A DNA stretch of 64,000 bases, from NCBI RefSeq assembly GCF_016481275.1, contig NZ_JAEMNW010000001.1:620001-684000 (forward strand). The letters are read 5' to 3'. The stretch's first letter is position 1, and each line of letters opens with the position of its first letter. Of the stretch, positions 18,340 to 27,657 are shown piece after piece. The position numbers were made by a program, and so were the translations under genes. The stretch comes from Antrihabitans auranticaus. Lineage in GTDB: Bacteria > Actinomycetota > Actinomycetes > Mycobacteriales > Mycobacteriaceae. A model generated the notes under the pieces. The model worked only from the letters and a program-made list of their open reading frames with translations, searched no databases and was not told the DNA's origin.

Positions 18340-19341
18340 ATGAGCGCAACAAGCACGAGGGAGTTCAAGCGCGATACCAACTACATCCCGACCCGCATCA
18401 CCGAAGACGGGCGTGACGGATACCCGGTCGAGCCCGGTAGATACCGATTGGTGGTCGCGCGCGCGTGCCCGTGGGCCAATCGAGCGGTCATCGTTCGCCG
18501 GCTGCTCGGCCTCGAGAACGTCATCTCGATGGGCATGTGCGGGCCGACGCACGACGAGCGCAGCTGGTCGTTCGATCTCGACCCCGATGGCCTCGATCCC
18601 GTCCTGAAGATTCCCCGTCTGCAGGACGCATTCCTCGCGCGCTTCCCGGACTACGACCGCGGGATAACGGTCCCCGCGATCGTCGACGTTCCGACCGGTC
18701 AGGTCGTCACGAACGATGTGCCGACGCTGACGCTGGATTTGTCCACCGAGTGGACCGCATATCACCGCGCGGGCGCGCCGGACCTCTACCCCGCGGCACT
18801 ACGCGACGAAATCGACGAGATCATCGAACCCGTTTTCCGAGACGTCAACAACGGCGTCTACCGGTGTGGCTTCGCAGGCTCACAGGACGCGTACGACGAC
18901 GCCTACGACCGCTTGTTCGCTCGGCTGGATTGGCTGTCGGACCGGCTGAAACACCAGCGCTACCTCGTCGGCGACACCATCACCGAGGCAGACATCCGCC
19001 TCTTCACGACGCTCGTCCGTTTCGACGCGGTGTATCACGGCCATTTCAAGTGCAACCGCAACAAGCTGACCGAGCTGCCGGTGCTGTGGTCCTACGCGCG
19101 TGATCTGTTCCAGACTCCCGGATTCGGCGACACGACCGATTTCCCCCAGGTCAAGGAGCATTACTACGTCGTTCACACCGGAATCAATCCGTCACAGATC
19201 GTGCCGAAGGGCCCGGCGGTGAGTAACTGGCTCGATCCGCACGGCCGGGAATCGTTGGGCGGCAGACCGTTCGGAGACGGCACCGCGCCACCTCCACCGC
19301 CGCCGAGCGAGGCGGTCCCACCCGGCCATGGCGCGCACTAG
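18340..19341 (+). CDS. Xi-class glutathione S-transferase-like reductase (ECM4/YqjG family)
   Basis: A 333-residue protein of the glutathionyl-hydroquinone reductase family. The N-terminal thioredoxin fold carries the catalytic Cys43 in A-R-A-C-P-W-A-N-R; the helical C-terminal domain begins near residue 165 and contains LVGDTITEADIRLFTTLVRFD, diagnostic of the family. In actinobacteria, which make mycothiol rather than glutathione, these enzymes probably use mycothiol. The ATG at 18340 is chosen because the upstream extension crosses the divergent PadR region. The C-terminus ends in a run of seven prolines and G-H-G-A-H, outside the fold. Confidence 0.9.
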   Translation: MSATSTREFKRDTNYIPTRITEDGRDGYPVEPGRYRLVVARACPWANRAVIVRRLLGLENVISMGMCGPTHDERSWSFDLDPDGLDPVLKIPRLQDAFLARFPDYDRGITVPAIVDVPTGQVVTNDVPTLTLDLSTEWTAYHRAGAPDLYPAALRDEIDEIIEPVFRDVNNGVYRCGFAGSQDAYDDAYDRLFARLDWLSDRLKHQRYLVGDTITEADIRLFTTLVRFDAVYHGHFKCNRNKLTELPVLWSYARDLFQTPGFGDTTDFPQVKEHYYVVHTGINPSQIVPKGPAVSNWLDPHGRESLGGRPFGDGTAPPPPPPSEAVPPGHGAH

Positions 19342-19742
19342 GCGCCTGCGTAGGTACCGAAGCTCCAGTAGACCCCTTCCGGATCACGGCAGGTGAACCC
19401 GCGCGATCCGTAGTCCTCGTCACGCAAGCCCATGGCGACGTCAGCGCCTGCTGCGACAGCCCGTTCGTACAGTGCGTCGGGATTCTCGACGACCAGATAT
19501 GCGGCGCCGGTACCGGGCAGCATCTGCCCCAGCGGCCCGTCGTCGCGATAGGAACTCAGCATCACTCCACCGCCGCCCGGCCAGCTCAGTTCGGCGTGGT
19601 CGACGCTATCGCCCTCGCCGTAGACAGCTGCCTCTTCGAACCCGAAGGCGGTGACGAGGAATCGGATCGCGGCGCGGGCATCCCGGTACCTGAAGATCGG
19701 CCACACGTTTGTCTTGGTTGCGTTCTCCGTAGAAGTGCTCAT
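19338..19742 (-). CDS. VOC-superfamily (glyoxalase-like) protein
   Basis: A 134-residue VOC protein from ATG 19740-19742 with the paired beta-alpha-beta-beta-beta repeats: FRYRDARAAIRFLVTAFGF, later A-Y-L-V-V-E-N-P-D-A and the closing D-P-E-G-V-Y-W-S-F-G-T-Y. Such proteins include antibiotic-binding proteins and dioxygenases, and this one cannot be placed further. It overlaps the AraC regulator gene by 4 bp (ATGA), so the two are co-translated, and its 3' end overlaps the convergent GST gene by 4 bp. Confidence 0.85.
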   Translation of the reverse strand: MSTSTENATKTNVWPIFRYRDARAAIRFLVTAFGFEEAAVYGEGDSVDHAELSWPGGGGVMLSSYRDDGPLGQMLPGTGAAYLVVENPDALYERAVAAGADVAMGLRDEDYGSRGFTCRDPEGVYWSFGTYAGA

Positions 19743-20587
19743 GCAGACCAGTCTCGATCTTCGTCCGAGGCGGACGCTTGGACAAATGCGAACACCTCTT
19801 TGGCACGCCACACAGAAGGCGCCATGCCCGCCAGCTCCCGCCACTCCCGTGCCATGTGCGCCTGGTCGTAATAGCCGCAATCCACGGCGATCTCGGCGAG
19901 CGAAGGGATCTCGGTTCGACGCAAGATCGCGTGCGATGCGCTGAAGCGCGCGATGCGAGCCGAATCCTTCGGCGTCACACCGAACTCCGCAGCAAACTTG
20001 TTCACCAGGTGCCGGCGGCTCCAGCCGACGTCGTCGGCGACATCGGCGACGCGACTGCGGCCGCCACCGCCGACCAGCAATCCCCAGGCCCGCTCCAGGC
20101 CGGGGTCCATCGCGAACTCGTCGGCGCGCCTGCTGAAGACATCGTCGAGCACTGCGAACCGCGTCGGCCAATCCTCTTGTAGCGCAACGCGTTCGCGCAG
20201 TTCACGAGCATCGGCTCCGAGGACTTCTTCGAGATCGACCATCCAGCCGCCGAGTGCGGCGGTAGGAATACCGAAGATCGCGCGGGCACCGAGCGGCGTC
20301 AGCGATACCTGAATACCGTGCTGATTTCCGTCGTGTGCGATCGTGCACGGCACTGGCGAGATCCCGCTCGCAAGCGTGTCCCAGGTGGTTCGATGCTGCT
20401 CCGGGACGGTCGCCCGCTCGATCGCGAGCGGATCACCGATCGTGATGATCACCGTCAGATACGGCGAGGGCATCCCGACGTGCTTGCCCGGCGCGAAACC
20501 CGCCAGCCGGTAGCCTTCGTAGCCACGAACGAACTGCCGCAGCCTCGGGGTGGGCAGGCTGAAGGCCCCCTCGGAGACTTCGGTCAT
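19739..20587 (-). CDS. AraC family transcriptional regulator
   Basis: A 282-residue regulator with an N-terminal sensor domain and a C-terminal AraC-type double HTH (about 165-262: V-A-D-V-A-D-D-V-G-W-S-R-R-H-L, then AEIAVDCGYYDQAHMAREWR, the conserved second helix-turn-helix). It is followed with a 4-bp overlap by a VOC protein, so it probably senses a small molecule and controls this pair. It is divergent from the 234-residue hypothetical gene 88 bp away. Confidence 0.9.
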   Translation of the reverse strand: MTEVSEGAFSLPTPRLRQFVRGYEGYRLAGFAPGKHVGMPSPYLTVIITIGDPLAIERATVPEQHRTTWDTLASGISPVPCTIAHDGNQHGIQVSLTPLGARAIFGIPTAALGGWMVDLEEVLGADARELRERVALQEDWPTRFAVLDDVFSRRADEFAMDPGLERAWGLLVGGGGRSRVADVADDVGWSRRHLVNKFAAEFGVTPKDSARIARFSASHAILRRTEIPSLAEIAVDCGYYDQAHMAREWRELAGMAPSVWRAKEVFAFVQASASDEDRDWSA

Positions 20588-20675
20588 ATTTCCAGCCTAG
20601 GCTCCTCGCGCCGGAACAAACCAGGCTCGCTCCCTCGTTGCCATAGAGTTCACTTCCGATGAAAGGGAGGATTCG

Positions 20676-21380
20676 ATGGGCTTCATGACAGACCGCGTCG
20701 AAAAGACGGTCGCATCGGTGCTCGACGACGGCAGTCGCCTGCAGGCACCGGCCGTGAACAAGTATGTCGACCGAGTCCGCCGCGCGCACCCCGACGAGAG
20801 TCCAGCCGAGATCATCGACAGGCTCGAGAAGATGTTCCTGCTCGCCGTGACCGGAAGTGGTAGCGCCGTCGGTGCCGCCGCCGCCGCACCCGGCCTCGGA
20901 ACTGCTGCATCCCTCGCCGCGGCGGGCGCCGAAACCGCGTTCTTCCTCGAAGCGTCCGCAGTGCTGACGTTGGCGATCGCCGCTGTCCACGGCGTCGCGC
21001 CCGAGGACAAGGAGTATCGCAAGGCCCTGGTACTTGCCGTTGCCCTCGGCGATTCGGGAATGAGCATCGTCGAGCGCACCGCGGGACACGGCGCGAAGAA
21101 CTGGGGAACGCTGCTGGGCACCCGAATTCCCGGCATCAAGGACATGAACAATTCGCTCCTGAAGAAGTTCATGACCAAGTTCGTCGCGAAGCGCGCCGCA
21201 TTGATGGCAGGCAAGATCATTCCGGCCGGCATCGGCGCGGTCATCGGCGGCGTGGGCAACCGCGCGCTCGGCAAGGCAACGATCAACAACGCGCACAAGG
21301 CATTCGGCCCGCCGCCCGCGACGTGGCCCGCGAACCTGCGCATCGTCGAGGCCGATCCGCTGCCCGCAGTCGAGAAGTAA
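20676..21380 (+). CDS. Conserved hypothetical protein, weakly EcsC-like
   Basis: A 234-residue protein without a signal peptide. It has an amphipathic N-terminal part, a long Ala/Gly-rich hydrophobic stretch (about 54-105), a V-H-G....[12 protein letters not shown] segment and a second small-residue hydrophobic stretch (about 180-200, [16 protein letters not shown]). The hydrophobic stretch followed by a [VY]-[HY]-G motif recalls EcsC-family proteins, but the match is weak. A GGGAGG sequence precedes the ATG. Probably a peripheral membrane protein; function unknown. Confidence 0.65.
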   Translation: MGFMTDRVEKTVASVLDDGSRLQAPAVNKYVDRVRRAHPDESPAEIIDRLEKMFLLAVTGSGSAVGAAAAAPGLGTAASLAAAGAETAFFLEASAVLTLAIAAVHGVAPEDKEYRKALVLAVALGDSGMSIVERTAGHGAKNWGTLLGTRIPGIKDMNNSLLKKFMTKFVAKRAALMAGKIIPAGIGAVIGGVGNRALGKATINNAHKAFGPPPATWPANLRIVEADPLPAVEK

Positions 21381-21463
21381 CACGGGGCGGCCCGCGTTGG
21401 CTCCCGGGCCGGCGCGGGCGCCAAGTACCCTCTATCTCATTCGACGAAATGGAGGGGAACCGG

Positions 21464-22717
21464 ATGTCGGTGGGCATGACGAAGGAACCGCAACAACAGG
21501 GCGCCTATCTCGAGGTGCACGGTCTCACAAAGCAATTCGGGCCGGTAGTGGCGGTGAGCAATCTCGGTTTCTCGGCGCCGCCCGGATCGGTCACCGGATT
21601 CCTCGGGCCGAACGGCGCGGGCAAGACGACGACGTTGCGCATGATGCTCGGTCTCATCAAGCCGACAACCGGCGGCGCAACGGTCGGCGGTGTGCCGTAC
21701 GCGCAGATCGCTGAACCGGCACGGGCAGTGGGCGCAGTGCTCGACTCACTGAGCCTGCATCCGAAGCGGTCCGCGATCGGGCATCTGAAGATCTACGCGG
21801 CAGCAATCGGTGTCCCGGACTCGCGCGCGTACGAGGTGCTCGCGCTGGTCGGGCTGAACGATGTCGCAGACCGTAAGGCCGGTGGCTTCTCACTCGGTAT
21901 GCGCCAACGCCTCGCGCTTGCGACCGCACTGCTCGGCGATCCACCGATTCTGATTCTCGACGAGCCTGCCAACGGACTCGATCCCGAGGGCATCCACTGG
22001 CTCCGAGACTTCCTCAAGGCATACGCGCGCCGCGGTGGAACGGTCTTGATTTCGAGCCACATCCTCAGCGAAGTGGAACAACTCGTCGACAACGTGGTGA
22101 TCATCAGCCGCGGCAGCCTGGTGTACCAGGGCACGCTCGACTCGCTGCGGACGAGTGTGAAGAGCCGCATCCTCGTCACAAGTTCGGATCCGACCAAACT
22201 GACGGCTGCGCTCGCGGAGAAGGGCGTCGGCGACGCAACGATCCTGCCCGACGGCCGACTTGCGGTGCTGGGCACGACGAAGGAGGACATCTCCGAGGTC
22301 GCATCGACTGCAGGGGTCCAGGTGTTCGGCATGGCAGCGGAGCAGGCCGACCTGGAACAGGTCTTTCTGTCCATGACGTCGGGTCAGTTTGCGGCGCAGG
22401 CAGTTCCGCCGCCGGGCCAGGGTTACGGACCGCCGCAGCAGGGCTATGGCCAGCCACCCGGCTACGGTCCGCCGCCGGGATACGGACAACCCCAGCCCGG
22501 CTACGGGCCACCACCCGGATACGGGCCCCCGCCGGGATACGGACAACCCCAGCCCGGCTACGGGCAGCCACAGCCCGGCTATGGGCAGCCGCAGCCTGGG
22601 TATGGACCACCACCGCAGGAGTACGGACCACCGCTGCAGGAGTACGGTCCACCGCCCGGCTACGGGCCACCACCGGGATACGGCCAGACCCCGGACCAGC
22701 AGCAGGGAGGCAACTGA
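21464..22717 (+). CDS. ABC transporter ATP-binding protein with Tyr/Gly/Pro/Gln repeat tail
   Basis: A 417-residue protein from ATG 21464 (GGAGGGG site 7 nt upstream). Residues 15-235 form a classic ATPase: Walker [10 protein letters not shown] (48-56), signature [12 protein letters not shown], Walker [15 protein letters not shown], switch His in SSHIL. A DUF4162-like region follows to about 310. The last ~100 residues are unusual: imperfect repeats of [12 protein letters not shown] and EYGPP with about 17 tyrosines and no hydrophobic helix. The partner permease starts 2 bp downstream. Family membership suggests lipid, peptide or drug export; the tail's role is unknown. Confidence 0.92.
   Translation: MSVGMTKEPQQQGAYLEVHGLTKQFGPVVAVSNLGFSAPPGSVTGFLGPNGAGKTTTLRMMLGLIKPTTGGATVGGVPYAQIAEPARAVGAVLDSLSLHPKRSAIGHLKIYAAAIGVPDSRAYEVLALVGLNDVADRKAGGFSLGMRQRLALATALLGDPPILILDEPANGLDPEGIHWLRDFLKAYARRGGTVLISSHILSEVEQLVDNVVIISRGSLVYQGTLDSLRTSVKSRILVTSSDPTKLTAALAEKGVGDATILPDGRLAVLGTTKEDISEVASTAGVQVFGMAAEQADLEQVFLSMTSGQFAAQAVPPPGQGYGPPQQGYGQPPGYGPPPGYGQPQPGYGPPPGYGPPPGYGQPQPGYGQPQPGYGQPQPGYGPPPQEYGPPLQEYGPPPGYGPPPGYGQTPDQQQGGN
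22411..22690 (+). repeat. Tandem codon repeats encoding a GYG(P/Q)P tail
   Basis: About 280 bp of imperfect 15-21-bp repeats, built on variants of tacgg-ncc-nccgggn and cagcccggctacgg, encode the low-complexity C-terminus of the ABC ATPase. The reading frame is kept throughout, and codon choices vary between copies, so the repeat is under selection as protein rather than fresh slippage. Confidence 0.85.
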
Positions 22718-22719
22718 AC

Positions 22720-23481
22720 ATGGGTCTCTTGATTGCTGAATACCGGAAGATCGTCACGCTGCGGTTCTGGTGGGCGCTGCTCATTGCTCCACTGGTCATC
22801 GGCGTGTTCGCGAGCGCAATATCCGCCGGTGCCGCCGACGCAGCCGACGAGGTGGATCCCAACTTCCGCACAGGCCTTGCGTCCGTCGGCCTCTATGTCG
22901 CGATCTACATGATCGTGATCTTCTCCGCACTGTTCGGCGCCATCAACACAGGCACTGAGTTCCGGCACAAGACACTGACACCGACGTTCCTGACCTCCTC
23001 GGGACGCGACGGCGTGATCGGCACGAAGCTGCTGGTCACTGCGCTGTTCGGACTCGCGTACGGGCTCGTCGTCGAGGTCGTGAGCGTCGTCTGCATGCTG
23101 TTGTTCGGTGGCGACCAATTCGAACTGAACAGCACGCTGTTCAAGGTGTTGCTCGTTTCCTTGCTCGCCGTGGTCTGCTGGGCATTGATCGGTGGCGGAC
23201 TCGGCCTGCTACTGGCCTCGCCGATCGGAGCAGCGATCGCACTCGTCGTCTGGTACCTCGTCGGCGAGTGGATCTTCGCGGCGATTCTGGCCGGCATCGG
23301 TCTCGAATCGGCCGGTCTGCACCTACCGTTCTTCTCCACGATCGGAACAGTCGCCGCAGGTCAGCTCGACGGCGAATCGGACTGGCCCGACTTTGCGATC
23401 TCGTTCCCGACGCTGTTGCTATGGACGGTCCTCACCGTTGCGCTCGGCTGGTACATGACGCGGAAGCGGGACGTCACGTAG
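22720..23481 (+). CDS. ABC-2 type transporter permease
   Basis: A 253-residue membrane subunit with six hydrophobic helices (FWWALLIAPLVIGVFASAI; YVAIYMIVIFSALFGAI; LLVTALFGLAYGLVVEVVSV; VLLVSLLAVVCWALIGGGLG; IGAAIALVVWYLVGEWIFAA; LLLWTVLTVALGWYM). The cytosolic loop T-E-F-R-H-K-T-L-T-P-T is typical of the ABC-2 family. It starts 2 bp after the ATPase gene and is followed by a strong terminator, which closes the two-gene operon. Confidence 0.9.
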   Translation: MGLLIAEYRKIVTLRFWWALLIAPLVIGVFASAISAGAADAADEVDPNFRTGLASVGLYVAIYMIVIFSALFGAINTGTEFRHKTLTPTFLTSSGRDGVIGTKLLVTALFGLAYGLVVEVVSVVCMLLFGGDQFELNSTLFKVLLVSLLAVVCWALIGGGLGLLLASPIGAAIALVVWYLVGEWIFAAILAGIGLESAGLHLPFFSTIGTVAAGQLDGESDWPDFAISFPTLLLWTVLTVALGWYMTRKRDVT

Positions 23482-23500
23482 TCGTCGGCAGGCATCGATC

Positions 23501-23540
23501 GGCCCCTGGGCGCATATCGCCCGGGGGCCGAGTTCGTTTT
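23501..23540 (+). terminator. Rho-independent terminator
   Basis: A 12-bp stem (GGCCCCTGGGCG at 23501-23512 and CGCCCGGGGGCC at 23518-23529, one G-T pair) with a 5-base loop is followed by a short T-rich stretch ending TTTT at 23537-23540. It lies 20 bp after the permease stop. Confidence 0.8.
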
Positions 23541-23598
23541 GGGCACGTTCAGCCCGGCCGGCGGCTTACGATTCGCGGAGTAGGACGCGCACACGCAA

Positions 23599-23678
23599 CC
23601 TCGCACAGCTTCTCGAGACTTCGCACACGCTGCAGCTGGCTACAACCTGTGTGAGGTCGAGGGAAGTTGTGCGAAGTC
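23599..23678. repeat. Long imperfect inverted repeat upstream of the ABC exporter
   Basis: Bases 23599-23626 and 23649-23676 are near-complementary over about 28 bp; the best part is GACTTCGCAC (23617-23626) against GTGCGAAGTC (23669-23678). The 207-bp region between the terminator and the exporter start holds nothing else. It could be an operator, an RNA hairpin or a short palindromic repeat element. Confidence 0.55.
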
Positions 23679-23746
23679 GGGGGACGCAAGCTTGTCGTCC
23701 GACAGCGAATGAACGGTGTCAGACGGTCGGGCTACCGTTGCCATCG

Positions 23747-26700
23747 ATGACGACCGAACCCGACAGCCCCGGCTGGATTGCCAGACTGTGGGAACAATGC
23801 TGGGCTCACAAGGGCGTCACCCTCGGCGCGTTTGCTGCCACGTTTGTTGCGGCGCTGATGGAAATCGGCGCGCCGCTACTGACGAAGACGGCGGTCGACG
23901 CGGCCACCAGGGGTGAGACAGACCGAATCACGATGGCGGTCATGATCCTGACTGTCCTCGCTGTCGTCCGGTTCGCATGTCAGTTCGGCAGACGCGTTCT
24001 GGCGGGCAGGCTTTCGCTGAACGTGCAGCACACATTGCGGCTGTGTTTGCTCTCCGCGCTGCAGCGCCTCGACGGGCGCCGCCAGGATCAACTCCGCACC
24101 GGCCAAGTGGTCTCGCGCTCGATCACCGATCTGCAGCTGGTGCAAGGATTGCTGGCGATGGTCCCACTGGCCTCCGGGGCACTCGTTCAGTTCGCACTCG
24201 CAATTGTTGTGATGACCTGGTTGTCCCCGCTGTTGACCGTCGTCGCACTCTCGGTCGTTCCGGTGATCGTCGCGCTGGTCTACGTCACGCGTCGAAAGTT
24301 GTTTGCCGCCACCTGGTCCGCGCAACAACGCGCTGCGGACCTCGCCCAGCACGTCGAGGAAACAGTCACTGGCGTACGAGTGGTCAAAGGGTTCGGCCAG
24401 GAAGCGCACATGGTCGACGAACTCGAACAACTCGGCCGCAAGCTTTACGCCGAACGCATCCGCGCGGCGAAAGTGAACATGCGATTCGCGCCGGGAATGG
24501 CGGCACTCCCCCAACTCGGACTGGTTGGAGTGATCGCGCTCGGTGGTTACCTGGCGATCCACGGCTCGATAACGGTCGGAACATTTCTCGCGTTCGCGGC
24601 CTATGTCGCGACGATGACGAGCACCACCCGGACGCTGTCGTCGGTCGTCATCATGGCTCAACTCTCCCGTGCGGCAGTCGAAAGGGTCTTCGAGGTCATC
24701 GACACGGAACCACTGGTCGCCGACCCGAGGTCCCCACAGCCGATTCCGACCGGTCCGCTCGGCGTCCGAATCAGGTCCGTCCACTTCGGATTCGAGCACG
24801 GACGCGACGTGCTGCGCGGTCTGGATCTCACGATCGCACCCGGCGAAACCGTCGCGATCGTCGGTCCGGCCGGGTCGGGAAAAACGACGCTTTCGCTACT
24901 ACTTCCGCGCTTCTACACGCCCACCACCGGCACGATTTCGCTGACGAACGCGAACGGGGACGCGGTGGATATCGGGGACGTTCCGGCTGCACAGTTACGT
25001 GGCGCGATCGGACTCGTATTCGACGAACCGTTCCTCTTCTCGGACACTGTGGCTGCAAACATTGCGTTGGGAAAGCCCGACGCGACGGCTGAAGAGATTC
25101 GGAACGCCGCACGTCTGGCGGCCGCCGACGATTTCATCGAAGCGCTGACGGACGGCTACGACACGGTCGTGGGCGAGCGCGGACTCACGCTCTCCGGCGG
25201 ACAACGCCAACGCATTGCGCTCGCCCGCGCGCTGCTGATCCAACCGCGCCTCCTGATCCTCGACGACGCAACGTCGGCGGTCGACGCCGAAACCGAAGCG
25301 GCGATCTTCGATTCGCTCGGCGCAGGTTACGGCGGCAAGGACGTTGCGGACAGCCGGACGACATTGATTCTCGCGCATCGAAGTTCGACGTTGGCACTCG
25401 CCGATCGAGTGGCGGTGCTGTCCGACGGCAAGATCGAGGACATTGGAACGGTCGACGAACTGTCTGCCAGGTCGGAACTGTTCCGGTCCCTGATGACTCC
25501 GCACGATGCACCGGCGACGACGGCCACAACCACAATCGACGGCATCGACATTGCGGCACTCTGGCCGAAACAGATAGCGGTAGGTGATGATTCCGTCCAG
25601 GTGAACGAGATCGGCGGGCGGCATGCAACACCCACCGCGGGCGGACCGGTCGCCGGCGCCTTCGGCGGCATGGCCGCGACGCCGGAATTGCGGCAGGCAG
25701 TCGAGCGCCTCCCACCGGCGACCGAGAACCCAGCACAGGATGTCGCCGCGCTCCGCCGACCAGATCCCGATTTCCACCTGCGCAGCCTTCTGAGGCCGGT
25801 CCGCTGGCTCCTGGTTCTGACGGTCACCTGCCTGGCTGTCGACTCGCTGATCGGCGTCGCGTTCCCCGCCATCGTCCGGCACGCGATCGATTACGGTGTG
25901 GTTCCGAAGCAGGACTCCGCATTGTGGGCGGCGACGGCGTTCGCTCTCGTCCTCGTCGCGGCGGCATGGCTCACGGTCGCCGCAATGACATTGGTTACCG
26001 CACGCGCCGGCGAACGCATCCTGTACGGATTGCGCTTGCGGAGCTACGCACATCTGCAGCGCCTCGGCCTCGACTACTACGAGCGCGAATTGTCCGGTCG
26101 AATCATGACCCGGATGACCACTGACGTCGATGCCCTCTCGACCTTCCTCCAAACGGGACTCTCGACCGCGGTCGTCAGCGTGCTGACAGTGCTGGGCATT
26201 TCCGTCGCGCTGCTGGTGACCGACGTCAACCTCGCTGCCGTCGCGCTGGCATCGGTACCTGTGGTGATCGCTGCAACCGTCGTATTCCGCCGCATCTCGT
26301 CGACCGCCTATACGGTGTCGCGCGAACGCATCTCGCTCGTCAATGCTGACTTTCAGGAGAACATCGCAGGTCTCCGGTCGGCGCAGGCATACCGGCGGGA
26401 GGAGTTCTCCGCACGGCGTTTTGCCGAACGTGCCGAGAGCTACAGGCGCAGTCGCATGCGCGCACAGATCGCGATCTCGGTCTACTTCCCGTTCATCGCA
26501 TTCCTATCCGACCTTGCTCTCGCGGTAGTGCTCTTCGCCGGGGCACGCGAAGTCGCGCGTGGGATGACAACCGAGGGCACCCTGGTCGCTTTCGTGCTTT
26601 ACCTCGGCCTCCTCTTCGGACCGATTCAGCAACTTTCCCAGGCATTCGACGGGTATCAGCAGGCCGCTGTGGGGCTACGCCGAATCGGCGATCTGCTGCG

Positions 26701-27550
26701 CACCAAAAGTTCCATCGAGACCGCGAACGGTTCGGTCGCGGTGCCGATCGCGGGTCATCTCGACGGAGACGTGACCATCGACGACGTTACTTTCCGATAT
26801 CGCACAGACGACGCCGACGCACTGCGCAACGTCTCGCTGCACATCCCCGCCGGGACGACGATCGCGCTCGTCGGCAAGACCGGCGCCGGCAAATCGACCA
26901 TCGTGAAACTGCTCGCGCGTTTCTACGATCCGACCCGCGGGGAGGTCCGCGTGGACGGAACCGAACTGCGCCGATACCGCCTTGCCGACTATCGCGGCCG
27001 CCTCGGTGTGGTGCCACAGGAGGCGCACCTGTTCACCGGCGACGTGGCGAGCAACATCGCCTTCGGCAAACCGGAGGCAACCCAGGCAGAAATCGAATCG
27101 GCGGCACGCGCGGTCGGTGCCTTGAGCACCATCGCCGCCCTGCCTGCCGGGATGCGGCAACCCGTCGGCGAGCGTGGCCAAGGCCTGTCTGCGGGGCAGC
27201 GCCAACTCATCGCCCTGGCCCGTGCGGAGCTCGTCGATCCGGACGTCCTCCTCCTCGACGAAGCAACCGCCACATTGGATCCCGCGACCGAGGTAGCGGT
27301 GCTGCGCGCAAGCAAGGCGATTGCGCGAAACAGGACCACCGTGATCGTCGCTCACCGCTTGGCGACCGCCGCCCGGGCGGACGTCGTCGCCGTCGTGGAC
27401 CGCGGCACGATCGTCGAACTCGGCTCCCATGACGACCTGCGAGAGGCCGGCGGACCGTATGCGCAGCTGTGGGATGCCGCACACCGCGAGCGAGGAAATA
27501 GCCTGGACGCCGGTTCTGTTGTCCTCAATGGGCCCGAAATGCCGGGATGA
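23747..27550 (+). CDS. Fused ABC exporter (TMD-NBD-TMD-NBD), multidrug type
   Basis: A 1267-residue full-length type IV ABC exporter with two half-transporters in one chain, as in M. tuberculosis Rv0194. Each half has six hydrophobic helices and an ATPase. NBD1: Walker A GPAGSGKTT (373-381), signature LSGGQRQR (from 482), Walker B LLILDDATSAVD. The residue after the Walker B Asp506 is Asp507 instead of the catalytic Glu. NBD2: Walker A GKTGAGKST (from 1043), signature LSAGQRQL (from 1147), Walker B LLLDEATATLD with catalytic Glu1172. So one ATP site is canonical and one degenerate, as in heterodimeric exporters. ATG 23747 is chosen by homology. It probably exports drugs or lipids. Confidence 0.92.
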   Translation: MTTEPDSPGWIARLWEQCWAHKGVTLGAFAATFVAALMEIGAPLLTKTAVDAATRGETDRITMAVMILTVLAVVRFACQFGRRVLAGRLSLNVQHTLRLCLLSALQRLDGRRQDQLRTGQVVSRSITDLQLVQGLLAMVPLASGALVQFALAIVVMTWLSPLLTVVALSVVPVIVALVYVTRRKLFAATWSAQQRAADLAQHVEETVTGVRVVKGFGQEAHMVDELEQLGRKLYAERIRAAKVNMRFAPGMAALPQLGLVGVIALGGYLAIHGSITVGTFLAFAAYVATMTSTTRTLSSVVIMAQLSRAAVERVFEVIDTEPLVADPRSPQPIPTGPLGVRIRSVHFGFEHGRDVLRGLDLTIAPGETVAIVGPAGSGKTTLSLLLPRFYTPTTGTISLTNANGDAVDIGDVPAAQLRGAIGLVFDEPFLFSDTVAANIALGKPDATAEEIRNAARLAAADDFIEALTDGYDTVVGERGLTLSGGQRQRIALARALLIQPRLLILDDATSAVDAETEAAIFDSLGAGYGGKDVADSRTTLILAHRSSTLALADRVAVLSDGKIEDIGTVDELSARSELFRSLMTPHDAPATTATTTIDGIDIAALWPKQIAVGDDSVQVNEIGGRHATPTAGGPVAGAFGGMAATPELRQAVERLPPATENPAQDVAALRRPDPDFHLRSLLRPVRWLLVLTVTCLAVDSLIGVAFPAIVRHAIDYGVVPKQDSALWAATAFALVLVAAAWLTVAAMTLVTARAGERILYGLRLRSYAHLQRLGLDYYERELSGRIMTRMTTDVDALSTFLQTGLSTAVVSVLTVLGISVALLVTDVNLAAVALASVPVVIAATVVFRRISSTAYTVSRERISLVNADFQENIAGLRSAQAYRREEFSARRFAERAESYRRSRMRAQIAISVYFPFIAFLSDLALAVVLFAGAREVARGMTTEGTLVAFVLYLGLLFGPIQQLSQAFDGYQQAAVGLRRIGDLLRTKSSIETANGSVAVPIAGHLDGDVTIDDVTFRYRTDDADALRNVSLHIPAGTTIALVGKTGAGKSTIVKLLARFYDPTRGEVRVDGTELRRYRLADYRGRLGVVPQEAHLFTGDVASNIAFGKPEATQAEIESAARAVGALSTIAALPAGMRQPVGERGQGLSAGQRQLIALARAELVDPDVLLLDEATATLDPATEVAVLRASKAIARNRTTVIVAHRLATAARADVVAVVDRGTIVELGSHDDLREAGGPYAQLWDAAHRERGNSLDAGSVVLNGPEMPG

Positions 27551-27657
27551 GCCGTGTTCGCAAGTGGAGGGATTCTGCGCGCGCGTCAACCGACAGGTCT
27601 AGCCTCATTAATAGACGTGCTTAGCGGAAATGCAGAAGGAAAGAAGGAATACCTGCC

